Assembly: GCF_039655745.1 (NCBI RefSeq)
Contig: NZ_JBBYXI010000002.1
Location: 248,001-312,000, forward strand
Direction of reading: 5' to 3'
Length of the DNA stretch: 64,000 bases
Origin: Hohaiivirga grylli
GTDB taxonomy: Bacteria > Pseudomonadota > Alphaproteobacteria > Rhizobiales > Beijerinckiaceae
The notes below the pieces were generated by a model that saw only the letters and a list, made by a program, of their open reading frames with translations, was not told the DNA's origin and ran no database searches. The position numbers and the translations under genes were made by a program. This document shows positions 27,320 through 37,028 of the stretch, piece after piece. Each line of letters starts with the position of its first letter. The first letter of the stretch is position 1.

Positions 27320-29194
27320 TTACTGACTGGCTTCTTCAATTTCAGAACTGAGAGTAAGCCATTCTTCTTCTGCTTTTTCCAGAGCACCTGCCGCCTCTGC
27401 TCGCATACGGGCAAGCTCAGAAGCCTTGGTGGCATCTTTAAGAAAGGCGGTGCCATCCCCGAGGGCATTATCGACCTTTTCGATAACCTCAGACAGCTTT
27501 TTTATCTTTGCTTCAATAGCTTCAAGACGTTTGCGAAGAGGTGCAAGAGCAACGCGCAACTCTGCTGCTGCCCGGCGCTCATCTGTGCGTGATGCTGTTG
27601 CTTCTTCTGGCTGCTTGCGTTTGGTATCTTCACTTCCGCCAGAGAGAACAAAGTCCTTATAATCATCCATGTCACCATTAAATGGCTTCACGGCGCCATC
27701 GGCAACGAGCCAGAGACGATCAGCGCAGGTTTCAATCAAGAAGCGATCGTGGCTGACGAGAATGACCGCGCCAGTATAATCATTGATCGCTTCCATCAAT
27801 GCGGTGCGGCTATCTATGTCGAGGTGGTTGGTCGGTTCGTCGAGGATGAGCAGGTCCGGGCTGTCAAATGCTGCCAGTCCCATAAGAAGACGCGCCTTCT
27901 CGCCTCCGGAAAGGGAGGAAACAGGTGTATCAGCCCGGGGGCCGGAAAACCCGAACCGGGCAGCGCGGGAGCGTATCTGTGCAACAGGTGCACCGGGAAT
28001 ACGCTCTGCTACATGATCAAACACAGTTGCATTTGGGCGTAGTTCATCAAGCTGGTGCTGAGCAAAATAAGCGACCTTCATCTTCGATGATGCTTGCATC
28101 GTGCCCTTTAGCGGCGGTAAACGGCCACCAACCAGCTTACAGAATGTGGATTTACCATTACCGTTGGAACCGAGCAGGGCAATGCGATCATCCGGCAGTA
28201 CTGTCAGATTGAGATGATCAAGAATGATCTTCTCGTTATAGCCGACAGCTGCCTGCTCAATGGCAATTAATGGTGGTGCAAGAGTACGATCCGGGCCCGG
28301 CAGATCAAATTTGAGCGCATCATCTTCTATAAAGACAGAGATAGGCTCAAGCTTCTCAAGGCGTTTGACACGTGATTGGGCCTGACGGGCTTTGGTTGCC
28401 TTTGCACGAAACCTGTCAACGAAAGACTGCAGATGTTTACGCTCTGCTTCCTGCTTGGCCTGCATTTTGGCGGCGAGCTCAAGCTTCTCGGCATATTGGC
28501 GTGCGAACGAGGAATAGCCGCCACGGAACAGTGTCAGCTTGCCTTGTTGCAGATGGGCAATATGGTCGACAGAGGTGTCCAGCAGTTCGCGGTCGTGGCT
28601 GATGATCAGGATGGTATGCGGATATTTCTCAAGATAATTGTAGAGCCACAATGTCCCTTCAATATCCAGATAGTTTGTCGGTTCGTCGAGAAGCAGCAGA
28701 TCTGGTTCTGAAAAGAGAATGGCCGCAAGGGCAACGCGCATGCGCCAGCCCCCGGAAAAATCCGAACATGGTCTTTGTTGTGCTTCATGATCAAAGCCAA
28801 GACCGTGCAAAATAGCGGCTGCGCGGGCAGGTGCTGCATGGGCTCCGATATCTGCCAGGCGGGTTTCAATTTCAGCACGTCGCAGGCCATCAGCTGTTTC
28901 GGCTTCTTTCATAAGTGAAAGGCGCTCTGTATCTGCAGCCAAGACAACATCAATCAGTTTCTCTGGACCACTCGGGGCTTCCTGAGCAACGGCGCCAATG
29001 CGGGTATTACGTGGCAGGCTGATAGAACCAGACTCAGAAGAGAGTTCGCCCTGAATGATCTTGAACAGGGTTGTTTTACCTGTTCCATTGCGGCCAACAA
29101 GCCCGACACGCGCTCCCGTTGGGATGGCAAGGGAAGCGTGATCAAATAAAAGGCGTTCACCAATACGGTAGGTAATATCAGATAAATGCAACAT
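27320..29194 (-). CDS. ABC-F family ATPase (Uup/YheS-like)
   Basis: ABC-F proteins have two ATPase domains and no membrane part; most act on the ribosome. The 624-residue product shows two P-loops (VGRNGTGKTTL and LGSNGNGKSTF), two signature motifs (FSGGWRMRVALA and LSGGEKARLLM), two DEPTNYLD/DEPTNHLD Walker B motifs, a charged linker (about residues 240-280), and a C-terminal coiled-coil region (from about residue 540). The architecture is closest to YheS or Uup. It is upstream of the sirtuin on the same strand. Confidence 0.92.
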   Translation of the reverse strand: MLHLSDITYRIGERLLFDHASLAIPTGARVGLVGRNGTGKTTLFKIIQGELSSESGSISLPRNTRIGAVAQEAPSGPEKLIDVVLAADTERLSLMKEAETADGLRRAEIETRLADIGAHAAPARAAAILHGLGFDHEAQQRPCSDFSGGWRMRVALAAILFSEPDLLLLDEPTNYLDIEGTLWLYNYLEKYPHTILIISHDRELLDTSVDHIAHLQQGKLTLFRGGYSSFARQYAEKLELAAKMQAKQEAERKHLQSFVDRFRAKATKARQAQSRVKRLEKLEPISVFIEDDALKFDLPGPDRTLAPPLIAIEQAAVGYNEKIILDHLNLTVLPDDRIALLGSNGNGKSTFCKLVGGRLPPLKGTMQASSKMKVAYFAQHQLDELRPNATVFDHVAERIPGAPVAQIRSRAARFGFSGPRADTPVSSLSGGEKARLLMGLAAFDSPDLLILDEPTNHLDIDSRTALMEAINDYTGAVILVSHDRFLIETCADRLWLVADGAVKPFNGDMDDYKDFVLSGGSEDTKRKQPEEATASRTDERRAAAELRVALAPLRKRLEAIEAKIKKLSEVIEKVDNALGDGTAFLKDATKASELARMRAEAAGALEKAEEEWLTLSSEIEEASQ

Positions 29195-29357
29195 AATGAT
29201 TTGGTTTTGGCTCTTTCGGTCCTTTTTAGCAAGGCCTTTGCAGCAAGTGCCTTAAAATAGCGGGGATGACACTGTTTCGCCCTTATTCAGCCATGGTCAA
29301 CACTGAGAATGTTCAAACTAACGTATTGATTCGGAAATTATTTTCCCGTTGGCTGAT

Positions 29358-29474
29358 ATGTATTATAATTTAAGAACCAGATTTTTTTCATGGACGGCAA
29401 ACAGGGTTGTTATTGCTTCCCTCCTGCTGGCGCTGACACTTTCGTCCTACAGCCTTCTTGTACTTCCTGCCTGA
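29358..29474 (+). CDS. Possible 38-residue membrane peptide
   Basis: The frame starts ATG 29358 (MYYNLRTRFFSWTANR) and continues with a hydrophobic segment (VVIASLLLALTLSSYSLLVL) to TGA 29472. Positive charges before the membrane segment and few polar residues after it fit a small inner-membrane peptide. There is no strong ribosome site, so this is tentative. It lies in the 388-bp gap (29195-29582) between the ABC-F gene and the UDP-sugar dehydrogenase; I see nothing else clear in that gap. Confidence 0.3.
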   Translation: MYYNLRTRFFSWTANRVVIASLLLALTLSSYSLLVLPA

Positions 29475-29582
29475 GTTGTGAAAACACAGGTTTTTCATGA
29501 TGTTGGAAAAGACTAGTGGTTGACTTTATGTGGCTGCGGCAGCACTACAAATATGGCCTCATATTTGCAGATGGTTTCCTGT

Positions 29583-30947
29583 ATGTCTTCATCCCGCCTC
29601 GATAGTGCACCTAAGCCAGCTCTGGCAGACCAGCTTGTCACCTCTATTGAGGAGCGTAAGTTTACCATTGGCGTGATTGGCCTTGGCTATGTTGGGTTGC
29701 CTTTATCACTTGCTGGCGTAAGCGCAGGCTTCAAGGTTATTGGTTTTGATATCAATGAAGAGCGCGTTGCCGGGTTAAATCGTGGTGAGCCCATGATCCG
29801 CCATTTGCCGGAAGGTGCTGTTGCACGTGCAGTTGCGAACGGGCTGTTTCGTGCAACCAGTTCGTTTAATGCTCTTGCTGAAGTTGATGCCATCATTATT
29901 TGTGTTCCGACACCTCTGACAAAGCACGGAACACCTGATTTATCCTATATCCGTAATACGACAGAAGAGATTGCCAGACATCTTAAAGCTGGACAGCTGA
30001 TTGTTCTTGAGTCGACAACCTATCCGGGGACGACGACAGAAGTCGTCAAACCTATTCTTGAACATACCGGGCTTAAGTGCGGGCAGGATTTTCTGCTGGC
30101 TTTTTCACCTGAGCGCGAAGACCCGGGCAATATTGATTTCTCGACAACACGTATTCCTAAAGTTGTTGGAGGTGAGGGACCAGATGCCCTACGGGTTGCC
30201 AATGCACTTTATGGTGCTCTGATTGATAAGACGGTTCCGGTATCATCAACGGCAACAGCAGAGGCTGTTAAGCTGACAGAGAATATTTTCCGCGCGGTCA
30301 ACATTGCGCTCGTGAATGAGCTCAAGGGTGTCTATGACGCTATGGGAATTGATATCTGGGAAGTAATTGAGGCAGCGAAAACAAAGCCATTCGGGTTTAT
30401 GCCTTTCTATCCCGGGCCGGGGCTTGGCGGGCACTGTATTCCGATTGATCCTTTTTACCTGAGCTGGAAAGCCAAGGAATATGATACGCCAGCGCGTTTC
30501 ATTGAGCTTGCCGGCGAGATCAATACCCGGATGCCTTATAAGGTTGTTGAGCGCCTTGCAGAGAGCCTTGATCGCCGGTTTGGCGAAGGTCTGAAAGACG
30601 CTCGTATTCTGCTCGTTGGCCTGGCCTATAAGAAGAATGTTGATGATATCCGTGAAAGCCCGGCCCTCAAGCTGATGGAGCTTCTGGAAGAGCGGGGAGC
30701 ACGGGTTGATTTTTACGATCCCTATGTGTCTGAAATTCCTGCAACGCGGGAGTACGGACACTTCAAGAATCGGAAAAGCGTTGCTTTAAGTGAGGCTGCA
30801 CTTGGCAGCTACAGTGCGGTGCTGATTGTGACGGATCACGATATTATAAATTACGCACAGATAGCTGATAATTCACGACTGATTATTGATACACGTAATG
30901 CATGCCATAAAGCGGGCATTATTTCCGATAAAGTCGTTAAGGCGTAA
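29583..30947 (+). CDS. UDP-N-acetylhexosamine 6-dehydrogenase (WbpA/WecC/TviB group)
   Basis: This NAD enzyme oxidises C6 of a UDP-N-acetylhexosamine to a uronic acid for surface polysaccharides. The NAD site is VIGLGYVGLPLSLAG; the substrate region has the catalytic Cys in PGPGLGGHCIPIDPFYL, closest to WbpA-type UDP-GlcNAc dehydrogenases. The C-terminal domain has GLAYKKNVDDIRESPA. The start is uncertain: in-frame ATGs at 29553, 29571 and 29583 and a TTG at 29520 all lack a clear ribosome site, and the core domain begins near 29660. No glycosyltransferase neighbours it. UDP-glucose is a less likely substrate. Confidence 0.85.
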   Translation: MSSSRLDSAPKPALADQLVTSIEERKFTIGVIGLGYVGLPLSLAGVSAGFKVIGFDINEERVAGLNRGEPMIRHLPEGAVARAVANGLFRATSSFNALAEVDAIIICVPTPLTKHGTPDLSYIRNTTEEIARHLKAGQLIVLESTTYPGTTTEVVKPILEHTGLKCGQDFLLAFSPEREDPGNIDFSTTRIPKVVGGEGPDALRVANALYGALIDKTVPVSSTATAEAVKLTENIFRAVNIALVNELKGVYDAMGIDIWEVIEAAKTKPFGFMPFYPGPGLGGHCIPIDPFYLSWKAKEYDTPARFIELAGEINTRMPYKVVERLAESLDRRFGEGLKDARILLVGLAYKKNVDDIRESPALKLMELLEERGARVDFYDPYVSEIPATREYGHFKNRKSVALSEAALGSYSAVLIVTDHDIINYAQIADNSRLIIDTRNACHKAGIISDKVVKA

Positions 30948-31101
30948 TGAGTTAGAATATTTTTCGGTAGTTAGATTTTCTTGAGTTGATATTTTTTGAC
31001 CCATCAGTTCAATAAAACGTCATAAGAAATTGATAATTGCCTCTTGAATAAACGGTTGGTCTGAATGCATCATTCGGACTCGTAAAAGTTGAGAATGGGA
31101 T

Positions 31102-31788
31102 ATGATGCGATTAGCGGATTTTGCTCTTTTAAAGGACGCTGGAATTGATTTTGCGACCGTCGAAAGCCGCTGTCGCTGGAAGAAATTTGATCCTAATGAA
31201 ATCCTGATGGATTTTGATGATCCTTCAACCGATGTCTATTTTCTGATTTCCGGTGATGTGCGTATTCTGATGCGTACGGCTGCCGGTAAGGAAGTCATCC
31301 TTAACGAAATGCGTGGCGGTGAGCTTTTTGGCGAGCTGGCGGCTGTTGACGGTGTAAAACGCTCTGCCAACGTTACGGCTCTGACACGCGGTGAAGTCTG
31401 CATTATGCCAGCCGCTGTTTTCCGTGAAGTTGTCTATAATACGCCAATCGTTGCTGAGCGTATGTTCCGTATTTTGACAAACCGCATTCGTGAACTGAAT
31501 GCCCGTATTGTTGAGCATACGGTTCTGGACTTGCGGCACAGATTATATGCGGAGTTACTCCGTATGTCTGTTCAGCGTCATGGGCATGAGGGGCAGCGTG
31601 TTGTGACACCGCCTCCATATCATCACGTTCTCGCAGGCCGCATTGGTTGCCGCCGTGAGCAGGTAACACGTGAGTTTTCAACCATGACTCAGGAAGGGTT
31701 GATTGAGAGAACGCGCGGTGCGCTGGTTCTCATGAAGCCTGAGGTCATGCAGACGCGTGTTTCCGAGGCCTTGCGCGAAGACGGTTAA
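31102..31788 (+). CDS. Crp/Fnr family transcriptional regulator
   Basis: The 228-residue product has a cyclic-nucleotide-binding domain with GELFGELAAVDGVKRSANVTA, which matches the Crp phosphate-binding cassette including the Arg and Ser, then a dimer helix and a winged helix-turn-helix (LAGRIGCRREQVTREFSTMTQEGLI). It lacks the N-terminal cysteine cluster of oxygen-sensing Fnr, so a cAMP or cGMP ligand is more likely. Regulated genes cannot be told from here. Confidence 0.88.
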   Translation: MMRLADFALLKDAGIDFATVESRCRWKKFDPNEILMDFDDPSTDVYFLISGDVRILMRTAAGKEVILNEMRGGELFGELAAVDGVKRSANVTALTRGEVCIMPAAVFREVVYNTPIVAERMFRILTNRIRELNARIVEHTVLDLRHRLYAELLRMSVQRHGHEGQRVVTPPPYHHVLAGRIGCRREQVTREFSTMTQEGLIERTRGALVLMKPEVMQTRVSEALREDG

Positions 31789-32049
31789 GCTGGTCTTTCC
31801 ACAGGTGTACATGCACCGGAAAGTCAGAAAAATGATTATTTGAAGCCAAAAATACCCCTGATTTTCTGGTTGAGAATATTATTGTCCATAATGACTGAAA
31901 TTCATGGTTGTTTTTCTAGTCTTTGGCGAGTAGTACGACCCTTCGCGCCGTATAAAGGTCAGGCTGGTTTTCTTTAGCTGGCAAGGCAGAGGACGGCATG
32001 TTGATGTGACCCTTTGGGCAGAGCGCCCCCAATAGGAGTTTCCGGTTAA

Positions 32050-33216
32050 TTGGCCTTGCAATCACAACGTGTTCGTCTGGGTGCCGTGCGCAGCAATTTT
32101 GCTCCGTGGAATGACCCTGCAGCCAAACCTCTGATCCGCTTTGAGTCTGTAACAAAGCAGTTCAGTGATACTGTTGCCGTGACAGATCTCTCTCTCAATA
32201 TTTATGAGGGCGAGTTCTTCTGTCTGCTCGGCCCGTCTGGCTGTGGTAAAACGACACTGATGCGCATGCTTGCTGGCTTTGAACAGCCGACCTCCGGAAA
32301 AGTCATTCTGGGTGGGCAGGATTTGTCTGGCGTGCCGCCATACAATCGTCCGGTCAATATGATGTTCCAGTCATATGCTCTGTTCCCGCATATGAATGTC
32401 TCCAAGAATATTGCGTTTGGTCTGAAGCAGGATGGAATGGCTGCGAAGGAAATTGATCAGCGCGTTCAGGAAATGCTGAAGCTTGTGCAGTTGGAGCGTT
32501 TGGCCAATCGTTACCCATCACAGCTTTCAGGAGGACAGCGCCAGCGTGTTGCACTTGCGCGCGCCCTTGCCAAAAGACCAAAAGTTCTGCTTCTCGATGA
32601 GCCGCTTGGTGCTCTTGATAAGAAACTGCGTGAAGAAACACAGTTTGAATTGATGGATCTTCAGAATGATCTTGGCACAACCTTCGTGGTTGTGACCCAC
32701 GATCAGGAAGAGGCCATGACAATGGCTGATCGTATTGCCGTTATGAACAAGGGGCATATCGAGCAGGTTGGTACACCGGGTGAAATTTATGAGCAGCCGA
32801 ATACCCGCTTCATTGCCGAGTTCGTTGGCGATGTAAACGTGATTGAAGGTAAGGTTGCCGGGCGTAATGAAGTTGGCCACTGGCATATCGCAACTGCTGC
32901 TTCTGAAGATTTTATGACCATTGATGATGCTGATGAAGTTCTTGATGACGGGCAGGAAATTGCAATCGCTATTCGCCCTGAAAAGATGATCATCGGTCGT
33001 AAGCTGCCAGAAAACTCACCAAACCTGATGAAGGGTGAGGTGTGGGATATCGGTTATCTCGGTGACTGGACAGTCTATCGTATTAAGCTTGATTGTGGTG
33101 CGCTTGTCAGGGTTTCGCGTGCAAACGTAAACCGTTATGTCGACAATCCAATCAGTTGGGATGAACGCGTCGAACTTTCCTTCGTGCCGAATGCGGCCGT
33201 CATCCTGTCACGGTGA
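32050..33216 (+). CDS. potG: Polyamine-type ABC transporter ATP-binding protein (PotG/PotA-like)
   Basis: This ATPase powers uptake of putrescine, spermidine or a similar solute. The 388-residue product has Walker A GPSGCGKTTL, signature LSGGQRQRVALARAL, Walker B VLLLDEPLGALDKKLR, and a C-terminal TOBE region. The start seems to be TTG at 32050 with AGGAG 11 bases upstream; no ATG lies near the N terminus. potH overlaps its stop. A GC-rich stem (TTGGGC/GCCC) lies just upstream of the ribosome site. Spermidine and putrescine cannot be told apart from sequence. Confidence 0.88.
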   Translation: MALQSQRVRLGAVRSNFAPWNDPAAKPLIRFESVTKQFSDTVAVTDLSLNIYEGEFFCLLGPSGCGKTTLMRMLAGFEQPTSGKVILGGQDLSGVPPYNRPVNMMFQSYALFPHMNVSKNIAFGLKQDGMAAKEIDQRVQEMLKLVQLERLANRYPSQLSGGQRQRVALARALAKRPKVLLLDEPLGALDKKLREETQFELMDLQNDLGTTFVVVTHDQEEAMTMADRIAVMNKGHIEQVGTPGEIYEQPNTRFIAEFVGDVNVIEGKVAGRNEVGHWHIATAASEDFMTIDDADEVLDDGQEIAIAIRPEKMIIGRKLPENSPNLMKGEVWDIGYLGDWTVYRIKLDCGALVRVSRANVNRYVDNPISWDERVELSFVPNAAVILSR

Positions 33217-34130
33217 CCGTGATGGCAGAACGTGACGGCAAAAAAATCGGACTGAGAACACTTGTACCAGCCATACCATTTCTATGGCTGGGCATGTTTT
33301 TCCTGTTACCTTTCCTGATTGTTTTCAAAATCAGCCTGTCGCAATATGCGACGGCCCAGCCACCTTATGAGCCGGTCTGGAACTGGAGTGATATCAGCGG
33401 GTATTTTTCAGCGCTGAGCTTTGAAAACTTCAAGATGCTGGTTGGTGACAGTCTGTATATTGATGCGTTTGTCTCGTCGATCCGCATTGCTTTCATCTCA
33501 ACCTTACTGCTTCTCCTGGTTGGTTTTCCGATCGCCAATGCAATGGCGCGGGCTCCTAAAAGCTGGCGTCCAATGCTGCTTGCACTGATTATTCTTCCAT
33601 TCTGGACAAGCTTTCTCATTCGTATTTATGCGTGGATTGCCATTCTGAAGCCGGAAGGACTTCTGAACCAGATGCTGATGTCCATTGGCCTGATTTCTGA
33701 GCCTCTTAATATTATGGGCACAGAAGTCGCGGTGTTTATTGGTATCGTGTATGCCTACCTGCCATTCATGGTTCTGCCACTTTATGCAACCCTTGAGAAG
33801 ATGGATGAGAGCCTGATTGAAGCGGCACAGGATTTGGGCTGCCCACCATGGCGTGCGTTCTGGACAATTACAGTACCACTGGCAAAACCGGGTATCATCG
33901 CAGGTTCTCTGCTATGCTTCATTCCGGCTGTCGGTGAGTTTGTTATTCCTGATCTGCTGGGCGGCTCTGAGACGCTGATGATCGGTAAAACACTGTGGAG
34001 TGAGTTCTTCTCCAATAGAGATTGGCCACTTGCTTCTGCTGTTGCGATTGTCCTGCTCTGCTTCCTTGTTATTCCGATTGTTCTTTATCAGAATGCTGAA
34101 ACCCGTCGGGCAGAGGAGGGCAAGCCATGA
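33213..34130 (+). CDS. potH: Polyamine-type ABC permease (PotH/PotB-like)
   Basis: The 305-residue inner-membrane protein has six predicted membrane segments and the EAA loop (LIEAAQDLGCPPWRAFWTITVPLAKPGI) that contacts the ATPase. The GTG start overlaps the potG stop by 4 bases; ATG 33222 is an alternative. It works with PotI as the heterodimeric channel. It overlaps potI in an ATGA junction. Confidence 0.9.
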   Translation: MTVMAERDGKKIGLRTLVPAIPFLWLGMFFLLPFLIVFKISLSQYATAQPPYEPVWNWSDISGYFSALSFENFKMLVGDSLYIDAFVSSIRIAFISTLLLLLVGFPIANAMARAPKSWRPMLLALIILPFWTSFLIRIYAWIAILKPEGLLNQMLMSIGLISEPLNIMGTEVAVFIGIVYAYLPFMVLPLYATLEKMDESLIEAAQDLGCPPWRAFWTITVPLAKPGIIAGSLLCFIPAVGEFVIPDLLGGSETLMIGKTLWSEFFSNRDWPLASAVAIVLLCFLVIPIVLYQNAETRRAEEGKP

Positions 34131-34996
34131 AGCGTTCGCTTGGACCTTTTAATGCAACCGTTCTGGCATTCGGGTTTGCGTTTCTGTACCTGCCAATCTT
34201 GCTACTGGTTGTCTACTCCTTCAACGCGTCACGTCTGGTGACTGTGTGGGGAGGTTTCTCAACCCAGTGGTATGTGGCGCTCTGGAACAACCAGCCATTG
34301 CTTGATGCAGCGTGGATTACACTGCGTCTTGCTTTCACCTCAGCAACCCTGGCAACTGTGCTTGGTACATTAGCGGCCATTGCTCTTGTGCGGTATGGCC
34401 GCTTCCGGGGCAGGACCATCTTTACCGGGATGGTCTATGCGCCGATGGTTATGCCAGAGGTTATTACGGGCCTGTCACTTTTGCTGCTGTTTGTTGCTAT
34501 TGATTTTGATCGCGGCTTCTGGACGGTGATGTTGGCACATGTAACACTGACAATGTGCTTTGTGACTGTTGTTGTGCAATCCCGACTGCTGACCTTTGAT
34601 CGCTCTCTGGAAGAAGCCGCTATGGATTTAGGTGCAACACCGCTCCAGACCTTCATGAAGGTGACATTGCCGATTATCTTCCCAGCAATCGGTGCGGGCT
34701 TCCTGCTGGCTTTTACGCTGTCACTGGATGATCTGGTGATTGCAAGCTTTACCTCGGGGCCGGGGGCTACAACACTCCCGATGCGTATCTACAGCCAGGT
34801 TCGTCTTGGTGTAACGCCTGAGATCAATGCTGCATCAACCATTCTGATTGGTATTGTTGCAATCGGCGTGATTAGCGCAGGTCTGCTGACAAAGCGCAAG
34901 ATCGCTGAAGAGGCCGAAGCTGAAAAGAAAGCTGCGCAGGCCGAAGCTGCCGAGATCAAGGCGGCTATGGCCGACAACGAAGTACCTGCCAATTAA
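34127..34996 (+). CDS. potI: Polyamine-type ABC permease (PotI/PotC-like)
   Basis: The 289-residue second channel subunit has the EAA motif (LEEAAMDLGATPLQTFMKVTLPIIFPAI) and family sequence FLLAFTLSLDDLVIASFTSGPG. The last 35 residues are Ala/Glu/Lys-rich and probably form a cytoplasmic helix. The operon ends here; the substrate-binding protein (PotF/PotD) that such systems need is not in the window. Confidence 0.9.
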   Translation: MKRSLGPFNATVLAFGFAFLYLPILLLVVYSFNASRLVTVWGGFSTQWYVALWNNQPLLDAAWITLRLAFTSATLATVLGTLAAIALVRYGRFRGRTIFTGMVYAPMVMPEVITGLSLLLLFVAIDFDRGFWTVMLAHVTLTMCFVTVVVQSRLLTFDRSLEEAAMDLGATPLQTFMKVTLPIIFPAIGAGFLLAFTLSLDDLVIASFTSGPGATTLPMRIYSQVRLGVTPEINAASTILIGIVAIGVISAGLLTKRKIAEEAEAEKKAAQAEAAEIKAAMADNEVPAN

Positions 34997-35023
34997 GACT
35001 GATTTTCTTATATGAAGATTGCA

Positions 35024-35056
35024 AGAGCAGCCTATTCGGTAGGCTGCTCTTTTTCT
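35024..35056 (+). terminator. Terminator of potGHI, overlapping the asmA 3' end
   Basis: AGAGCAGCCTA pairs with TAGGCTGCTCT around TTCGG, followed by TTTTCTTT. The stop codon and last codons of the convergent AsmA-like gene lie inside the hairpin, so one sequence serves both as plus-strand terminator and minus-strand coding DNA. Confidence 0.82.
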
Positions 35057-36780
35057 TTCTCATGAGGTCTGAGTGCCATGGCTGGCTTTTCCCATGGCCC
35101 GTGGGCTGTAATCGAGACATCATGCGCAGGGGCATTGAGAGCGCTCGCGATCAGGGCGTTTAAGGCGACCATGCGGTCTGCCAGTGAGACGCTGCCTGTA
35201 ATGATTGCGCGCGCATCTGACATCTGAATGGTGCCATCCGAGAGCGTACCGATGCCGGTATCGAAGTGCAGGCCGAAGCTTGCAAGCTTAAAAGGGGTTG
35301 TACCTGAAACCGGGGCAGGCAGCTCTTTTGTTGGTTGTTCAGCCAGCTTGACCGTTGCAGGAATATCCAGCTTTTCCAAGACGCCATTATTGATAAAGAA
35401 GGTTGCCTTGCCATGGCTCATCTGAAGGGTTTCATTTAACGTATGACCTTGGCCTTCAAGCGAGAGGCTACCAGAAAGTGCTCCGCTGATAATCGGGTCT
35501 ACGCCGAGGCCTTTATTGACCTTGGCAAGATTAAGATCATTGACCGTTGTCTGAAGTTTCAGTTCTCGGATATCCGATGAGCCGGTCAGCAGAAAGCGAC
35601 CTTTGACCGAACCATTATCAAGTGAGGCTCTGCCCAGAGAAACCTCCAGCCGGTCGGGTTTAATAATCAACCCCAGCGCCATATCAGACAGCTCAAGCTT
35701 GCGGATGCGAACTGCTGAGGCAGAAAGGCGGACATCCAGATCAGAGCGATTAAGCTGTTTGAAGGAAATATCAGTTGGCTGTTGCGCATATAAAGCCTGA
35801 GCGGCCTCCACATAGGCTGTCACATCAAGGTTGTCAGAAGCGAGTGTTCCTGACACAGAATGCGCTTTTGAGCCAAACCGGAAAGAAAGCGAGCCTTCGA
35901 GCTTATTGTCGCCAAGCAGGATTTTAACAGTCGGCCATGACAGCAGGTTTTTATCGGTCGTAAAGGCTCCGTCTATGGCAAAACTTTCAATGAGAGGTGA
36001 GGCAGGTATTGGGAAATCAGACCAGGCAGCAAATCTACGCATTGATTTTGTCGTGAATGTACTTTTCCCAGACAGTGAGACATTCCATTGACGATCAAGA
36101 CGGATATCGCCTGCAAGTGACAGAGCACTGTCAGATGTAGCCATTTCAAGAGTATAAGGGCTGCTTTTACCTGTCAGGAGATTTCCGGGAACGAAAGATG
36201 ATCTCTGAAGAGTTATTATCTCTCCGTTCCACTCTGCCTGTCCGGATAAGCGTAAAGGGGATGAGCTGCCCTGCCAGTAGGCCTCACCATCAATGGTACT
36301 GAGGATAATATCTGGGTGGCTGCTTCTCAAAATACGTAGGTTGTTACCAATGACCTTTACGGCTGGTATTGGTGCATTGACTGAGCGCAGTTGAAGCCAT
36401 GCACCCAGTCGTATCCAGAAAGACTCATCTGTCTCGCGAAGATCAATAACTGTTTGGGCATTACTGATTGAAAGATCAGAGAGTTCAAGTTGATCGCGTA
36501 ACAGGCTTAGTAGGCTGATATTGCCACGTAAGGTTGCGCCCTTAATTGAAAGACGATTGTTAAGCCCGGTAATTTCAGCGTGCTCAATCTTGATACGGGG
36601 CATCGGCAGAATGGCGAGCGTCGTTTCACCTTTAACTGTAAAATCAATACCATAAATCTTGCGAAGCTGTTGCTCAAGCAGGTGCTCCGGCCCCTTTGAG
36701 GTCAAACCCCAAGGAAAGGCGGCAACAGCTGCTATAACTGCAAAACAGAGAACAAGGATAAGAATGAGACGGCGGGACAT
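35032..36780 (-). CDS. AsmA family protein
   Basis: AsmA-like proteins are bridge-like lipid-transport candidates anchored in the inner membrane and extending to the periplasm. The 582-residue product starts MSRRLILILVLCFAVIAAVAAFPWG (membrane anchor), continues with beta-rich repeats, and has the C-terminal AsmA region (VTKNL-like INNGVLEKLDIPATVKLAEQ, DGTIQMSDARAIITGSVSLADRMV). Start 36780 fits the anchor best; ATGs at 36810 and 36858 are in frame upstream. The family is a good match, the exact role is unknown. Confidence 0.8.
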   Translation of the reverse strand: MSRRLILILVLCFAVIAAVAAFPWGLTSKGPEHLLEQQLRKIYGIDFTVKGETTLAILPMPRIKIEHAEITGLNNRLSIKGATLRGNISLLSLLRDQLELSDLSISNAQTVIDLRETDESFWIRLGAWLQLRSVNAPIPAVKVIGNNLRILRSSHPDIILSTIDGEAYWQGSSSPLRLSGQAEWNGEIITLQRSSFVPGNLLTGKSSPYTLEMATSDSALSLAGDIRLDRQWNVSLSGKSTFTTKSMRRFAAWSDFPIPASPLIESFAIDGAFTTDKNLLSWPTVKILLGDNKLEGSLSFRFGSKAHSVSGTLASDNLDVTAYVEAAQALYAQQPTDISFKQLNRSDLDVRLSASAVRIRKLELSDMALGLIIKPDRLEVSLGRASLDNGSVKGRFLLTGSSDIRELKLQTTVNDLNLAKVNKGLGVDPIISGALSGSLSLEGQGHTLNETLQMSHGKATFFINNGVLEKLDIPATVKLAEQPTKELPAPVSGTTPFKLASFGLHFDTGIGTLSDGTIQMSDARAIITGSVSLADRMVALNALIASALNAPAHDVSITAHGPWEKPAMALRPHEKEKEQPTE

Positions 36781-37028
36781 ATTTTTCCGATTAAGCTTCC
36801 ATCCGCGCATACTAGCGCATCTTGCTCTATTTGGCATGGTAAAAAACACTATCTCCACTAAAGAAATAGCCTTTATTTTTCAATTTGTTGGTTAGTTTTA
36901 TAGATTCACTTTCTCTATTGTGTCGAAATGCTGCATCTATTTATAGTCAGCCATAATTGAGAGGCATAAATCAGAATGATATACAGTTTGCCAATTCATA
37001 GTTGTCAGACTGACTAGCAGAGATACTT

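Noticed and set aside
31795..31822. Nested hairpin after the Crp-type regulator (CTTTCC/GGAAAG with GGTG/CACC)
   Set aside because: No T-tract follows, so I did not call a terminator; it may be incidental.
32015..32040. GC stem before potG as a polyamine riboswitch
   Set aside because: Only one short stem is visible and no known riboswitch core is recognisable.
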